A stretch of 53,994 nt of DNA, taken from contig JAAHGF010000040.1 in NCBI GenBank assembly GCA_010672585.1, positions 1-53,994 of the forward strand, in the 5' to 3' direction. The notes beneath the pieces were generated by a model, which was given only the letters and a program-made list of their open reading frames with translations, had not been told where the DNA came from and did no database searches. Below are positions 36,806 to 45,278 of the stretch, one piece after another (positions within the stretch are counted from its first letter, which is position 1; each line of letters begins with the position of its first letter). Source of the stretch: Okeania sp. SIO1I7. GTDB taxonomy: Bacteria > Cyanobacteriota > Cyanobacteriia > Cyanobacteriales > Microcoleaceae. The position numbers and the translations under genes were made by a program.

Positions 36806-39326
36806 GTGCGACTCGTTGGCCACTAAACCAGTACATCTGGGTATAAATGGCCGTTCCAAGTCACCACATGAGGACAACCTCGACTTGTGAATAACTCTTA
36901 TTACCTTGGTGGTGAAATTCCATCCGCCTTGTTGTTGGGTTGACAGCATAGACCACACTGGTGAGACTGAATATCAAACTGGTGAAGCTGGTCTAAAAGC
37001 GGGACAATACCAGTTACCAGGGACAATACCGCAAGCAAAGGTTGACAAGTGGACGAACAGGAAGGTAATCAAACTCTCGTAAATATTATCCATCCCAAAG
37101 GTAGCTATGGGATGTGGGGCGAAAGTCAGAGGATCTATGGATAACCCTATCTGTAGAAGGTTATTAGCAACCATACTGAATCCTCCGGGAGATTTTACCT
37201 CACTAAATCAGCCGTAATAAAGGAATAAGGGAACGAGGAAACCTCTCTAAAACACCTAAGAATATAGGTCGATAACTTAGGAAGCCATTCAAGGTCAATC
37301 TGCACAGAGGTTGCAGGTTTTAGGGAGAGTAGGATTAGATAAGAAGCATTAATTTGCAGACGTATCTACTGTTAGACGTAATGTAAGGCAATCAATAGTA
37401 ATGAATAAAGCTCAGACACTAAAAAGAAGATTAGGAAACCCTAAACCATTTTTAAGTGTAGCAGGGGATACAGAGGACATACCTTCACAAGTCTCAATCA
37501 ATCCTAACCCTCGATGGAAGGATATTGACTGGAAGAAGGTAGAGAAGTCTGTGTTCAAATTACAAAAATTGATTTACAGAGCATCCATGAGTGGCGAACT
37601 CCGCAAGATGCACAGATACCAAAAACTTCTTTTAAAAAGCTATTATGCCAGGTTGCTAGCTGTTAGGCGCGTGACACAGGATAACCAAGGAAAGAAAACT
37701 GCCGGGGTAGATGGAATCAAAAACCTGACACCCATACAAAGACTCCACTTGGTGAACCTACTCCCATCACGACACCTTAAGGCAAGCCCGACCCGCAGGA
37801 TCTATATACCAAAACCAGGTAAAGATGAAAAACGTCCATTAGGCATCCCTACGATGTACGACAGAGCGTTACAAGCCTTGGTTAAGTTGGGAATGGAACC
37901 AGAGTGGGAGGCACACTTTGAACCTAACAGTTATGGTTTTAGACCAGGACGGTCAACGCATGATGCTGTCGAGGCCATCTATAAAAGCATCAATCAAAAA
38001 CCTAAATATGTTCTTGATGCTGACATATCAAAATGTTTTGACCGAATTAACCATGATGCACTGTTGAGAAAAGTAGGTCAAACACCCTACAGACGATTAA
38101 TCAAGCAATGGTTAAAGGCCGGAGTGTTTGACAACAAACAATTCTCAAAAACTGTGGAAGGTACACCACAGGGAGGGGTAATATCACCTTTACTAGCAAA
38201 CATCGCCCTACACGGCATGGAAGAATGTCTAAATAAATTTGCCGAAACTTTACCAGGAGATAAACGAGGCAATAAAAGGGCATTATCCTTAATACGCTAT
38301 GCTGATGACTTTGTAATCCTACATAAAGATATTAAAGTAGTCCTGCAAGCAAAAGCCGTAATACAGGAATGGTTAAACCAAGTAGGATTAGAACTAAAAC
38401 CAGAAAAAACCAAAATTGCCCACACCTTGGAAGAGTATGAAGGTAATAAACCCGGATTTGACTTCTTAGGTTTCACAATCAGGCAACATCAGGTAAAGAC
38501 AGTCAAACAAGGATTTAAGACGCTGATTAAACCATCCCCCAAGAGTCTTAAGACTCACTATCGGAAATTGGCTGATATATGTGACTCTCACAAGAATGCT
38601 TCTACCAAAGCTCTAATAGCTAAATTAAATCCGGTAATAAGAGGATGGGCTAACTACTTTTCCACTGTAGTCAGTAAGGAAGTGTACAACAAAGTTGATG
38701 ACCTCCTATGGACAAGAATATGGAGATGGGTAAGTAGAAGGCATCCTAATAAGTCGGCCAAATGGGTAAAGAAAAAGTATTTTCCCAAAGTTAAAAACAC
38801 CAGAAATTGGCTACTTAACGACTGTGAATATGTACTAAACCGACACTCAGATGTTCCCATTGTAAGGCACATCAAGGTAAAAGGTAATAAATCCCCTTAT
38901 GACGGTGACTGGACTTATTGGAGCAATAGAATCGGCAAATACCCAGGCGTAAGGAAAGAAGTCACAACGCTGTTAAAACGGCAAAAGAATAAATGCGCAT
39001 CTTGTGGACTAACCTTTAGACCAAATGACCTTATGGAAGTAGACCATATAAAACCAAGGTCTGAAGGCGGTGACAACACATATAAGAATAAACAACTGTT
39101 GCACCGACATTGTCACGATACTAAAACTGCATCAGACAAAAAGACATATCCAAAATTTAAACCCCAGGATTTACCTGATAACTATATATGGATTGACGAT
39201 ATGTTAATTCTGAAACAGGATGTACCCATGAAAAGGGACGTTTAAGAGAGGAGCCGTGATGAGGTGAAAGTCTCACGTCCGGTTCTGAAGACGAGTCGGT
39301 TTGGTAACAAACTGGCTTAGTTTAAC
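36806..39326 (+). mobile_element. Group II intron (2521 bp) inside the CYTH gene
   Basis: A second copy of the intron family seen in cruF. The 5' end is GTGCGACTCGTTGGCC (36806), identical over the first 20 or so bases to the cruF intron; the 3' end is GGCTTAGTTTAAC (39326). A domain V-like hairpin lies at about 39252-39290, and the RT/HNH ORF is intact. Its EBS1 loop CTGTAGA (37151-37157) pairs with the exon end TCTACAG (36799-36805). Both introns lie in the sense direction of their host genes, so splicing could restore function. Confidence 0.92.
37401..39245 (+). CDS. ltrA: Group II intron-encoded reverse transcriptase/maturase with HNH endonuclease
   Basis: A 614-residue relative of the protein at 4444-6327, nearly collinear with it. 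RT motifs FRPGRSTHDAV, EGTPQGGVISPLLANI and IRYADDFVIL (YADD at about 300-303), domain X (LNPVIRGWANYF) and HNH (CASC at about 532, DHI, HRHCHD to about 573) are all intact. The RT loop before YADD is short (LPGDKRGNKRA) where the other copy has a longer, different sequence. The C-terminus also differs, ending at MKRDV. It should serve its own intron and could act on the other in trans. Confidence 0.95.
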   Translation: MNKAQTLKRRLGNPKPFLSVAGDTEDIPSQVSINPNPRWKDIDWKKVEKSVFKLQKLIYRASMSGELRKMHRYQKLLLKSYYARLLAVRRVTQDNQGKKTAGVDGIKNLTPIQRLHLVNLLPSRHLKASPTRRIYIPKPGKDEKRPLGIPTMYDRALQALVKLGMEPEWEAHFEPNSYGFRPGRSTHDAVEAIYKSINQKPKYVLDADISKCFDRINHDALLRKVGQTPYRRLIKQWLKAGVFDNKQFSKTVEGTPQGGVISPLLANIALHGMEECLNKFAETLPGDKRGNKRALSLIRYADDFVILHKDIKVVLQAKAVIQEWLNQVGLELKPEKTKIAHTLEEYEGNKPGFDFLGFTIRQHQVKTVKQGFKTLIKPSPKSLKTHYRKLADICDSHKNASTKALIAKLNPVIRGWANYFSTVVSKEVYNKVDDLLWTRIWRWVSRRHPNKSAKWVKKKYFPKVKNTRNWLLNDCEYVLNRHSDVPIVRHIKVKGNKSPYDGDWTYWSNRIGKYPGVRKEVTTLLKRQKNKCASCGLTFRPNDLMEVDHIKPRSEGGDNTYKNKQLLHRHCHDTKTASDKKTYPKFKPQDLPDNYIWIDDMLILKQDVPMKRDV

Positions 39327-39697
39327 AAGATGGCATAACATTAAGGGCAAGAATTGCGGGAGACCAAGGCTATTTAACTATTAAAGGACCTTCTGTGGGT
39401 AATTCACGGTTAGAATATGAGTATTCTATCCCAGTTGAAGATGCTCAAGAGATGTTGAATACTTTGTGTGGTTCGCCCTTAATTGAAAAGGTTAGATATA
39501 AGGTTTCTCATGATAATTTTATTTGGGAAGTTGATGAGTTTGCTGGAGATAATCAAGGTTTAATTGTGGCTGAAGTTGAACTTGATAATGAAAATCAAGA
39601 AGTTGAATTGCCAGACTGGATCGGAGAAGAAGTATCTCACGATAAAAGATATACTAATTCTAATTTATCGAAAAATCCTTGGAAAAATTGGCATTAA
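39327..39697 (+). CDS. CYTH-domain phosphohydrolase, exon 2
   Basis: The C-terminal 123 residues. After the junction the protein reads EDGITLRARIAGDQGYLTIK with the alternating basic and acidic tunnel residues of CYTH (TLRARI, YLTIKG, LEYEYSIP, VRYKVSHDNFIWEVDEF, LIVAEVEL). There is no start codon for the first 20 residues; a GTG at 39395 opens an internal frame that would lack the first tunnel strands, so function depends on splicing. The stop at 39695 is followed at once by AATAATT heptamers. Confidence 0.85.
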
Positions 39698-39760
39698 ATA
39701 ATTAATAATTAATAATTAATAATTAATAATTAATAATTAATAATTAATAATTAATAATTA
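39693..39760. repeat. AATAATT heptamer tandem repeats
   Basis: About nine copies of a 7-bp AATAATT unit abut the CYTH stop codon. Confidence 0.85.
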
Positions 39761-40010
39761 GGGCTTGCGCTCATAAAGCTAAAAATCAGGATATACAAGG
39801 TAATGAAGCTTTTTATATTCAATTTATCTCCTAAGTTATTGGCTACTTTGGTATCAATTTACTGAAATTTTCTGCTGAAATTCAAGAAAATTTCTTCACA
39901 TAAAATGGCCGAAACCATTGCCTGTTCACCACAAATCGACCCGTCCCCGCGTCTGGTGCGTCCCTGTGTCCTACCCCACCAACCAATTTATTCAGCAGAC
40001 CCTAATTAAT

Positions 40011-40102
40011 CAGGACTTACGCAAAGGCACTACATATAGTAGATAAAAACTATAGCACTATGGTATATATGGCGTTTTTGTCGGAAAAATGCGTAAGTTC
40101 TG
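40011..40102. mobile_element. 92-bp MITE with CAGGACTTACGCA ends
   Basis: CAGGACTTACGCA at the left and TGCGTAAGTTCTG at the right are 13-bp terminal inverted repeats with one mismatch. The flanks AATTAAT and TTAATAAT suggest a short TTAAT target duplication. There is no gene inside. This terminus is common among cyanobacterial IS and MITE families. Confidence 0.6.
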
Positions 40103-40161
40103 TTAATAATTGCCTCTCCTTGAAAACGGATAGGGTTGACTAATAATGAAAATTTTTTCTT

Positions 40162-40945
40162 CTATAGCGCCTGGGTTATTAGATTTTAGATAGATTTTCT
40201 GTGTAGCGATCGCTCTGATGTAGATGGTAGATTGATGATTTTTCAACTATAGCGCCTGGGTTATTAGATTTTAGATAGATTTTCTGTGTAGCGATCGCTC
40301 TGATGTAGATGGTAGATTGATGATTTTTCAACTATAGCGCCTGGGTTATTAGATTGTAGATAAGTTTTTTGTGGGGTTCGCTCTGATGTAGATGGTAGAT
40401 TGATGATTTTTCAACTATAGCGCCTGGGTTATTAGATTTTAGATAGATTTTCTGTGTAGCGATCGCTCTGATGTAGATGGTAGATTAATGATTTTTTCAA
40501 CTATAGCGCCTGGGTTATTAGATTTTAGATAGATTTTCTGTGTAGCGATCGCTCTGATGTAGATGGTAGATTGATGATTTTTCAACTATAGCGCCTGGGT
40601 TATTAGATTGTAGATAAGTTTTTTGTGGGGTTCGCTCTGATGTAGATGGTAGATTGATGATTTTTCAACTATAGCGCCTGGGTTATTAGATTGTAGATAA
40701 GTTTTTTGTGGGGTTCGCTCTGATGTAGATGGTAGATTGATGATTTTTCAACTATAGCGCCTGGGTTATTAGATTTTAGATAGGTTTTTTTGTATAGCGA
40801 TCGCTCTAGTATGAATGGTAGATTGATGATTTTTCAACTATAGCGCCTGGGTTATTAGATTTTAGATAGGTTTTTTTGTGGGGTTCGCTCTGATGTAAAT
40901 GGTAGATTGATGATTTTTTTAACTATAGCGCCTTAGTTATGAGAT
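40162..40945. repeat. 85-bp tandem repeat array, nine units plus a partial
   Basis: Units begin CTATAGCGCCTGGGTTATTA at 40162, 40247, 40332, 40415, 40501, 40586, 40669, 40752 and 40838, with a partial at 40923; periods are 83-86 bp. Two forms occur: A with GTAGCGATCGCTCTGATG (a HIP1 site) and B with GTGGGGTTCGCTCTGATG. The order is A A B A A B B A' B'. There is no spacer sequence and no long open frame. It lies between the CYTH gene and leuC. Confidence 0.92.
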
Positions 40946-41159
40946 TAAAGTATCATAAACTTTTGCGATCTTAGCAATATGAAAGTAGTCAGGAGTCAAA
41001 ATTAATTAATGCTGTAGTTGGTAAATTTCCACTAATCAAATATCAATCAATATTAGATTTACTGGAAAAATTTAAACAATATATTCATTTATTTCTACAT
41101 ACATAATTCAATTATGACTCCTGACTCCTAAATTCTTTATTGATAAACTGGCAACAAAT

Positions 41160-42479
41160 TTACATAAATTCTCGTGGGTCGGTAACATATCCAGTCAGTG
41201 CTGAAGCTGCTGCTGTATAGGGAGAAGCTAAATAAACTTGTGCCTGTTTATTCCCCATTCGACCAGGGAAATTACGATTAGTTGTAGACACACAAATTTC
41301 TGGTTCATTTAATCGCCCAAATGTATCTTTTGGTCCGCCTAAACAAGCAGCACAAGAAGGAGCAGCAGGTTCAATACAACCAGCATCTAAAAATATTTCT
41401 GAGAGGGTTTTTCCATCATGTTTTAAGTTAAATAAATCCTCATAAACTTTCTGAGTTGCTGGTACTAAATAAGTAGGAACTTTCACCTGATGACCTTTAA
41501 TAAGTTTAGCTGCATGAAGAAAGTCAGAAGTTTTTCCACCTGTACAAGAACCAATATAAACTCGGTCAATTTTGACATCTTTACAGTTACGAGCAAGTTC
41601 CTTATTATCTGGAGAATGAGGTTTAGCTACGACTGGTTCTAATTTTGTCACATCGTAGGAGCGGTCGCTATAAAATGTCGCATTTTCATCTGTCTGAAAT
41701 GACTCAAATGTTTTATCTGTTCGACCTTGCAAATATTTAAAAGTAGTTTCATCCGCAGCGATAACTCCATTTTTACCACCTGCTTCAATGACCATATTGC
41801 AAAGGGTCATTCGTTCTTCCATTGTCATCTGTTTCACCGTCTCTCCAGCAAATTCCATTGTTCTATAAGTAGCGCCGGAAACAGAAATATCTCCAATAAT
41901 TTGCAGTATTAAATCTTTTGCTAATAAATAGTCCGGCATTTCTCCGTTCAAGACAAACCGCATAGTTGCTGGCACTTTTACCAACAGTTTGCCAGTACCC
42001 AAGATAAAAGCAGCATCGGTATTGCCGATACCTGTGGCAAATTGTCCAAAAGCACCTGCATTACAAGTATGGGAGTCTGTGCCAAATAATACTTCCCCTG
42101 GACGGGTGTGCCCTTCTTGGGCGAGAGCAACGTGGCAAACTCCTTTGTAGTCTGGGTTCGCTTTGAAGTTTGAGCGATCGATAATGTCGTAAAAGTATTT
42201 GATGTTTTGTTCTTGGGCAAAGTCTCGCAGAATATCTACGTTACGGTTAGCTCGTTTGTCGGTGGTGAAAATATAGTGGTCTGGGATAAGAACGATTTTT
42301 TCCCGGTCCCAAACTTGGGCTTTTTCGCCAAATTCTTTTTTAAAGATGCCAATAGTACCAGGACCACACACATCATGGGTCATTAGTACGTCTACGTTAA
42401 TCCAAATATTTTCTCCTGGGGTAACGGTAGATTTTCCTGATGCTTTGGCCAGGATTTTTTCAACCATAGTCATTGCCAT
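41160..42479 (-). CDS. leuC: 3-isopropylmalate dehydratase large subunit
   Basis: A 440-residue aconitase-family Fe-S enzyme of leucine synthesis, isomerising 2- to 3-isopropylmalate with a LeuD partner. The start at 42479 (MAMTMVEKILAKASG) has AGGAAG about 6 nt upstream; the open frame continues 25 codons further but without family sequence. Motifs include MTHDVCGPGTIGIF, FGTDSHTCNAGAFGQFATG, and the cluster cysteines in YIGSCTGGKTSDF and PSCAACLGG. It is the shorter HacA/LeuC form, so a homoaconitase-like substrate cannot be excluded. leuD is not adjacent. Confidence 0.9.
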   Translation of the reverse strand: MAMTMVEKILAKASGKSTVTPGENIWINVDVLMTHDVCGPGTIGIFKKEFGEKAQVWDREKIVLIPDHYIFTTDKRANRNVDILRDFAQEQNIKYFYDIIDRSNFKANPDYKGVCHVALAQEGHTRPGEVLFGTDSHTCNAGAFGQFATGIGNTDAAFILGTGKLLVKVPATMRFVLNGEMPDYLLAKDLILQIIGDISVSGATYRTMEFAGETVKQMTMEERMTLCNMVIEAGGKNGVIAADETTFKYLQGRTDKTFESFQTDENATFYSDRSYDVTKLEPVVAKPHSPDNKELARNCKDVKIDRVYIGSCTGGKTSDFLHAAKLIKGHQVKVPTYLVPATQKVYEDLFNLKHDGKTLSEIFLDAGCIEPAAPSCAACLGGPKDTFGRLNEPEICVSTTNRNFPGRMGNKQAQVYLASPYTAAASALTGYVTDPREFM

Positions 42480-42632
42480 AAATGCTTCCTCTACTGGTGA
42501 TAATTTAAGTAGTTTACAAGTGTATTTTAGACAACCTAATATTGTTTCGGGCAAGTCATTTCAGTTATCAGTTATCAGTTATCAGCACCTCATGGAATAG
42601 GGAGGCTACGAAAATACTGAAGTTTATTTTCT

Positions 42633-42740
42633 CTTGGTCGATGGTCGGACAGCGCAGGTTTGGGAGCCATCCCACCCTCCGGGAAGCTCCGAAGATTCAC
42701 CGCTTTTTTATCCCCTTAAAAGGGGAGGCTATTGACCTTA
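42633..42740. repeat. Family C repeat copy
   Basis: TCTCTTGGTCGATGG, GGGAGCCATCCCACCCTCCG and CCCCTTAAAAGGGGAGGC match the copies at 19943 and 46203. It is preceded by a TCAGTTA heptamer run (about 42560-42582) next to leuC. Confidence 0.65.
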
Positions 42741-43005
42741 CTTTTTGGTCAAGGGTGAGGAGGTAATTCTGAGAGTGCCTCAAAATGTTAGAAACACTCT
42801 AGAAAGTAAGCAAAAAATCAAAAATTAAAAGTTACAACATTCTACTCTTGACTTCTGATTTTAAAATTGCTTTATTTTTGTGATTTTGAAAGCTAAAGGT
42901 GATACAAAAACAATAACAATCAAATAAGTTATTTTAGCGATCGCTTAATCATCAAAATATATTAAAGGGTAGTTTTTGGGAGTTAATATAATTATGTTCA
43001 AAACA

Positions 43006-43131
43006 TATAGCAATTCCCAAAAAGCGTTTCTGTACAAAATTCCTTGGTTTTAGGGAGTAGTAATTCTGGTTCTGTAGGAATTGATAAATGAAGATCGACA
43101 AATGTACCTTATTACCTTGGGAAACGCTTCA
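43006..43131. repeat. Family D repeat copy
   Basis: TATAGCAATTCCCAAAAAGC at the left and CCTTGGGAAACGCTTC at the right, with TTTAGGGAGTAG inside, match the reverse complement of 31643-31755. The rest of 42741-43362 is AT-rich; a lone GGCGTTGCTGA at about 43299 resembles the MITE end at 44527. Confidence 0.6.
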
Positions 43132-43362
43132 ATACTTTTGACTGAAATGAAGTGTGTCTTACATTCTGAGGAAACCTCAGAATTACACACTCGCTTTTAA
43201 ATGCATGACTTTTAACTTCCCCATAGTGCCACTAGAACGAGCAATATTTGAAAAAAATTTACGGGTAGATTTATTAATAATAAGCACCATTAAAAGGGCG
43301 TTGCTGAGTAGTAATGATTTTTAGATTAAGTATCAACGCAAAATATAAGTTTTTCTATTTTA

Positions 43363-43462
43363 GTTGAATAAAAAGTCATGCGCAGGTACGAGTAGAACCC
43401 AATAATTACATACTACTATGATTTTTTTGAGGATGCAAGGAGAAATACCTTGCCGTTTTTTT
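43363..43462 (+). ncRNA. First array unit, promoter not evident
   Basis: It carries the conserved body and a terminator hairpin GCAAGG-AGAAATA-CCTTGC followed by CGTTTTTTT (43435-43462). The sequence upstream of 43363 differs from the other units and has no TTGATT/TATATG pair, so it may be silent or read from another promoter. Confidence 0.3.
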
Positions 43463-43680
43463 GGTGCTTCACAAGATGATGTCTTGTATTTGTGAAGATA
43501 GCGTTGGCGGAGCCTAGCGTTAGCTACATCGCTTCTGCATGAGTCAATGTATGGATGTGTTGATGGGGTGAAAATTTTTCGGTGTCACTACTTCTTGTCA
43601 CTTCTTTATTATTGAAGTGCTTCACCGGATGATAGTTTTCTCTGCTTTGATTGCGTGAGTATGCCTTCTATATGTATTCA

Positions 43681-43801
43681 GTCACGATATGCTGTTTTTG
43701 GGTTGAATAAAAAGTCATGCGTAGGTACGAGTAGCACCCAATAATTACATACTACTATGATTTTTTTGAGGATGCAAGGGGAAAATCCTTGCAGTTTTTT
43801 T
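43681..43801 (+). ncRNA. Candidate small RNA, array unit 2
   Basis: TTGATT (43647-43652) and TATATG (43669-43674), 16 bp apart, form a promoter-like pair; a start near 43681 is estimated. The transcript would end at a hairpin GCAAGG ... CCTTGC followed by AGTTTTTTT (43774-43801), about 121 nt. Start and expression are predictions. Confidence 0.4.
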
Positions 43802-43995
43802 GGTGCTTCACAAGATGATGTATTGCATTTGTGAAGATAGTGATCGCTTCTGCATGAGTCAATGTATGGATGTGTTGATGGGGTGAAAATTTTTCGGTGT
43901 CACTACTTCTTGTCACTTCTTTATTATTGAAGTGCTTCACCGGATGATAGTTTTCTCTGCTTTGATTGCGTGAGTATGCCTTCTATATGTATTCA

Positions 43996-44117
43996 GTCAC
44001 GATATGCTGTTTTTGGGTTGAATAAAAAGTCATGCGTAGGTACGAGTAGCACCCAATAATTACATACTACTATGATTTTTTTGAGGATGCAAGGGGAAAA
44101 TCCTTGCAGTTTTTTTT
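43996..44117 (+). ncRNA. Candidate small RNA, array unit 3
   Basis: This has the same layout as unit 2: TTGATT at 43962-43967, a predicted start near 43996, and the hairpin GCAAGG ... CCTTGC with an eight-T run ending at 44117. The body is almost identical to unit 2, with length variation in the T-run. Confidence 0.4.
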
Positions 44118-44311
44118 GGTGCTTCACAAGATGATGTATTGCATTTGTGAAGATAGTGATCGCTTCTGCATGAGTCAATGTATGGATTTGTTGATGGGGT
44201 GAAAATTTTTCGGTGTCGCTACTTCTTGTCATTTCTTTATTATTGAAGTGCTTCACCGGATGATAGTTTTCTCTGCTTTGATTGCGTGAGTATGCCTTCT
44301 ATATGTATTCA

Positions 44312-44432
44312 GTCACGATATGCTGTTTTTGGGTTGAATAAAAAGTCATGCGCAGGTACGAGTAGCACCCAATAATTACATACTACTATGATTTTTTTGA
44401 GGATACAAGGGGAAATACCTTGCCGTTTTTTT
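44312..44432 (+). ncRNA. Candidate small RNA, array unit 4
   Basis: TTGATT at 44278-44283 with TATATG 16 bp on; the hairpin is CAAGG-GGAAATA-CCTTG (44406-44422) with a seven-T run to 44432. One outer stem base differs from the other units. Sequence after the hairpin diverges from the array. Confidence 0.4.
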
Positions 44433-44526
44433 GGAGCTTCACAGGATGATAATTTTCTGGATTTGTGAATATTGCGTTGGCAGAGCAACTATGGTAGCTA
44501 CATCGCTTCTAGATGAGTAAATATAT

Positions 44527-44640
44527 GGCGTTGCATAGAGTGGGGGATGAATTTTAGGCTCTCAAACACGGGAAGTATAAAAAACACGCGCATGGGATGT
44601 ACCTTCTCCCAAAAGTTTCATCCCGCCCCTCAGCAACGCC
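44527..44640. mobile_element. 114-bp MITE with GGCGTTGC ends
   Basis: GGCGTTGCATAGAGTGGGGG at the left and its imperfect complement ending CAGCAACGCC at the right, with GGGATGAA and TTCATCCC further in, make long terminal inverted repeats. It has no coding capacity and lies directly after the tandem RNA-like array. Confidence 0.6.
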
Positions 44641-44736
44641 TATTATTGATGTGTTGGCCTATGGGGAGGTAAACAAGGATTAGATATTTCACCTCAATAG
44701 TCTATAAATGTATTAGTAATTTGAGCATTAATTACA

Positions 44737-45024
44737 ATGGCTTTAACTAATTTAGAAATTTTTGAGCAATTAGATGAAGTGGTAAAAGGTTTGCTATGGA
44801 TGAGTGAATCTGATTATCCTTTTGAAGTTTTTATTTGGGAATTTGGAGAGGGAATTTCATTAAATAATGAAATTGTTTTGAAAATTACTAAACATTCTTT
44901 AGAGACTACAGTTAGGGAAATATTTTTACCACTTTTGCTTATTTCCTCTTCTCTTCTCTTATCTTCTCTAGTTTCACAACTTATCTGGAAACTATATATA
45001 TGTACTCGAAAATTTTCAACTTAA
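44737..45024 (+). pseudogene. Truncated NuiA-like (nuclease A inhibitor family) gene
   Basis: The first 65 or so residues match the N-terminus of the NuiA family, whose Anabaena founder inhibits the sugar-nonspecific nuclease NucA: IFEQLDEVVKGLLWMSESDY, then PFEVFIWEFG and NEIVLKITKH. After about residue 65 the sequence turns into a hydrophobic, low-complexity run (LLLISSSLLLSSLVSQ) encoded by TCTTCTC-type repeats and stops at 95, against about 130-140 for the family. The C-terminal half is therefore lost or replaced. No nuclease gene is adjacent. A shortened product cannot be excluded. Confidence 0.55.
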
Positions 45025-45128
45025 AACCTAAAACCTACCACCGCATTCAAGTCAATTTTGAACCTATTAATTTTAACTTATCTACTGATTATCAACTCTG
45101 CTTTCAATTACATCTTGAATTTCTTATA

Positions 45129-45242
45129 GTCAACGACCGACTACTTCGTGTCTACAAACCCCAAACAATTTTAAACTTCCCCGTTGATAACTGATAACTG
45201 ATAACTGATAACTGAAATAACGGTGGGGTATTAAACCCGCCA
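45129..45242 (+). repeat. Family B repeat copy with internal heptamers
   Basis: ACCCCAAACAATTTTAAACT and ACGGTGGGGTATTAAACCCG mark the family; between them lies a TGATAAC heptamer run of four to five copies (about 45184-45214), so here the heptamers sit inside the element. Confidence 0.7.
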
Positions 45243-45278
45243 CATAAAATATAAATTAATTAATCCATACAAAAAATC

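Larger units (their letters stand above)
43363..44450 (+). repeat. Four ~315-bp tandem units, candidate small-RNA array
   Basis: Units start GTTGAATAAAAAGTCATGCG at 43363, 43702, 44017 and 44333 (spacing 339, 315, 316). Each holds GGTACGAGTAG, CCCAATAATTACATACTACT and then a hairpin with a T-run. The first unit has an extra piece (GCGTTGGCGGAGCCTAGCG) at about 43501-43520 and the last diverges after the hairpin. Minus-strand open frames cross units 2 and 3 but are not kept in units 1 and 4 and change with T-run length, so coding is unlikely. Confidence 0.85.

Noticed and set aside
36709-39697. CYTH gene as a plain pseudogene
   Set aside because: Both exons are free of stops and join in frame at exact group II intron boundaries, so a spliced functional gene is more likely.
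43755-44256. Two minus-strand genes (61 and 87 codons) in the tandem array
   Set aside because: The frames differ between units because of T-run length and an insertion; they are lost in units 1 and 4, and the plus strand has conserved hairpins instead.
45000-45194. A 64-codon plus-strand gene after the nuiA-like fragment
   Set aside because: Its 3' part is the family B repeat and the rest shows no family features or start site.
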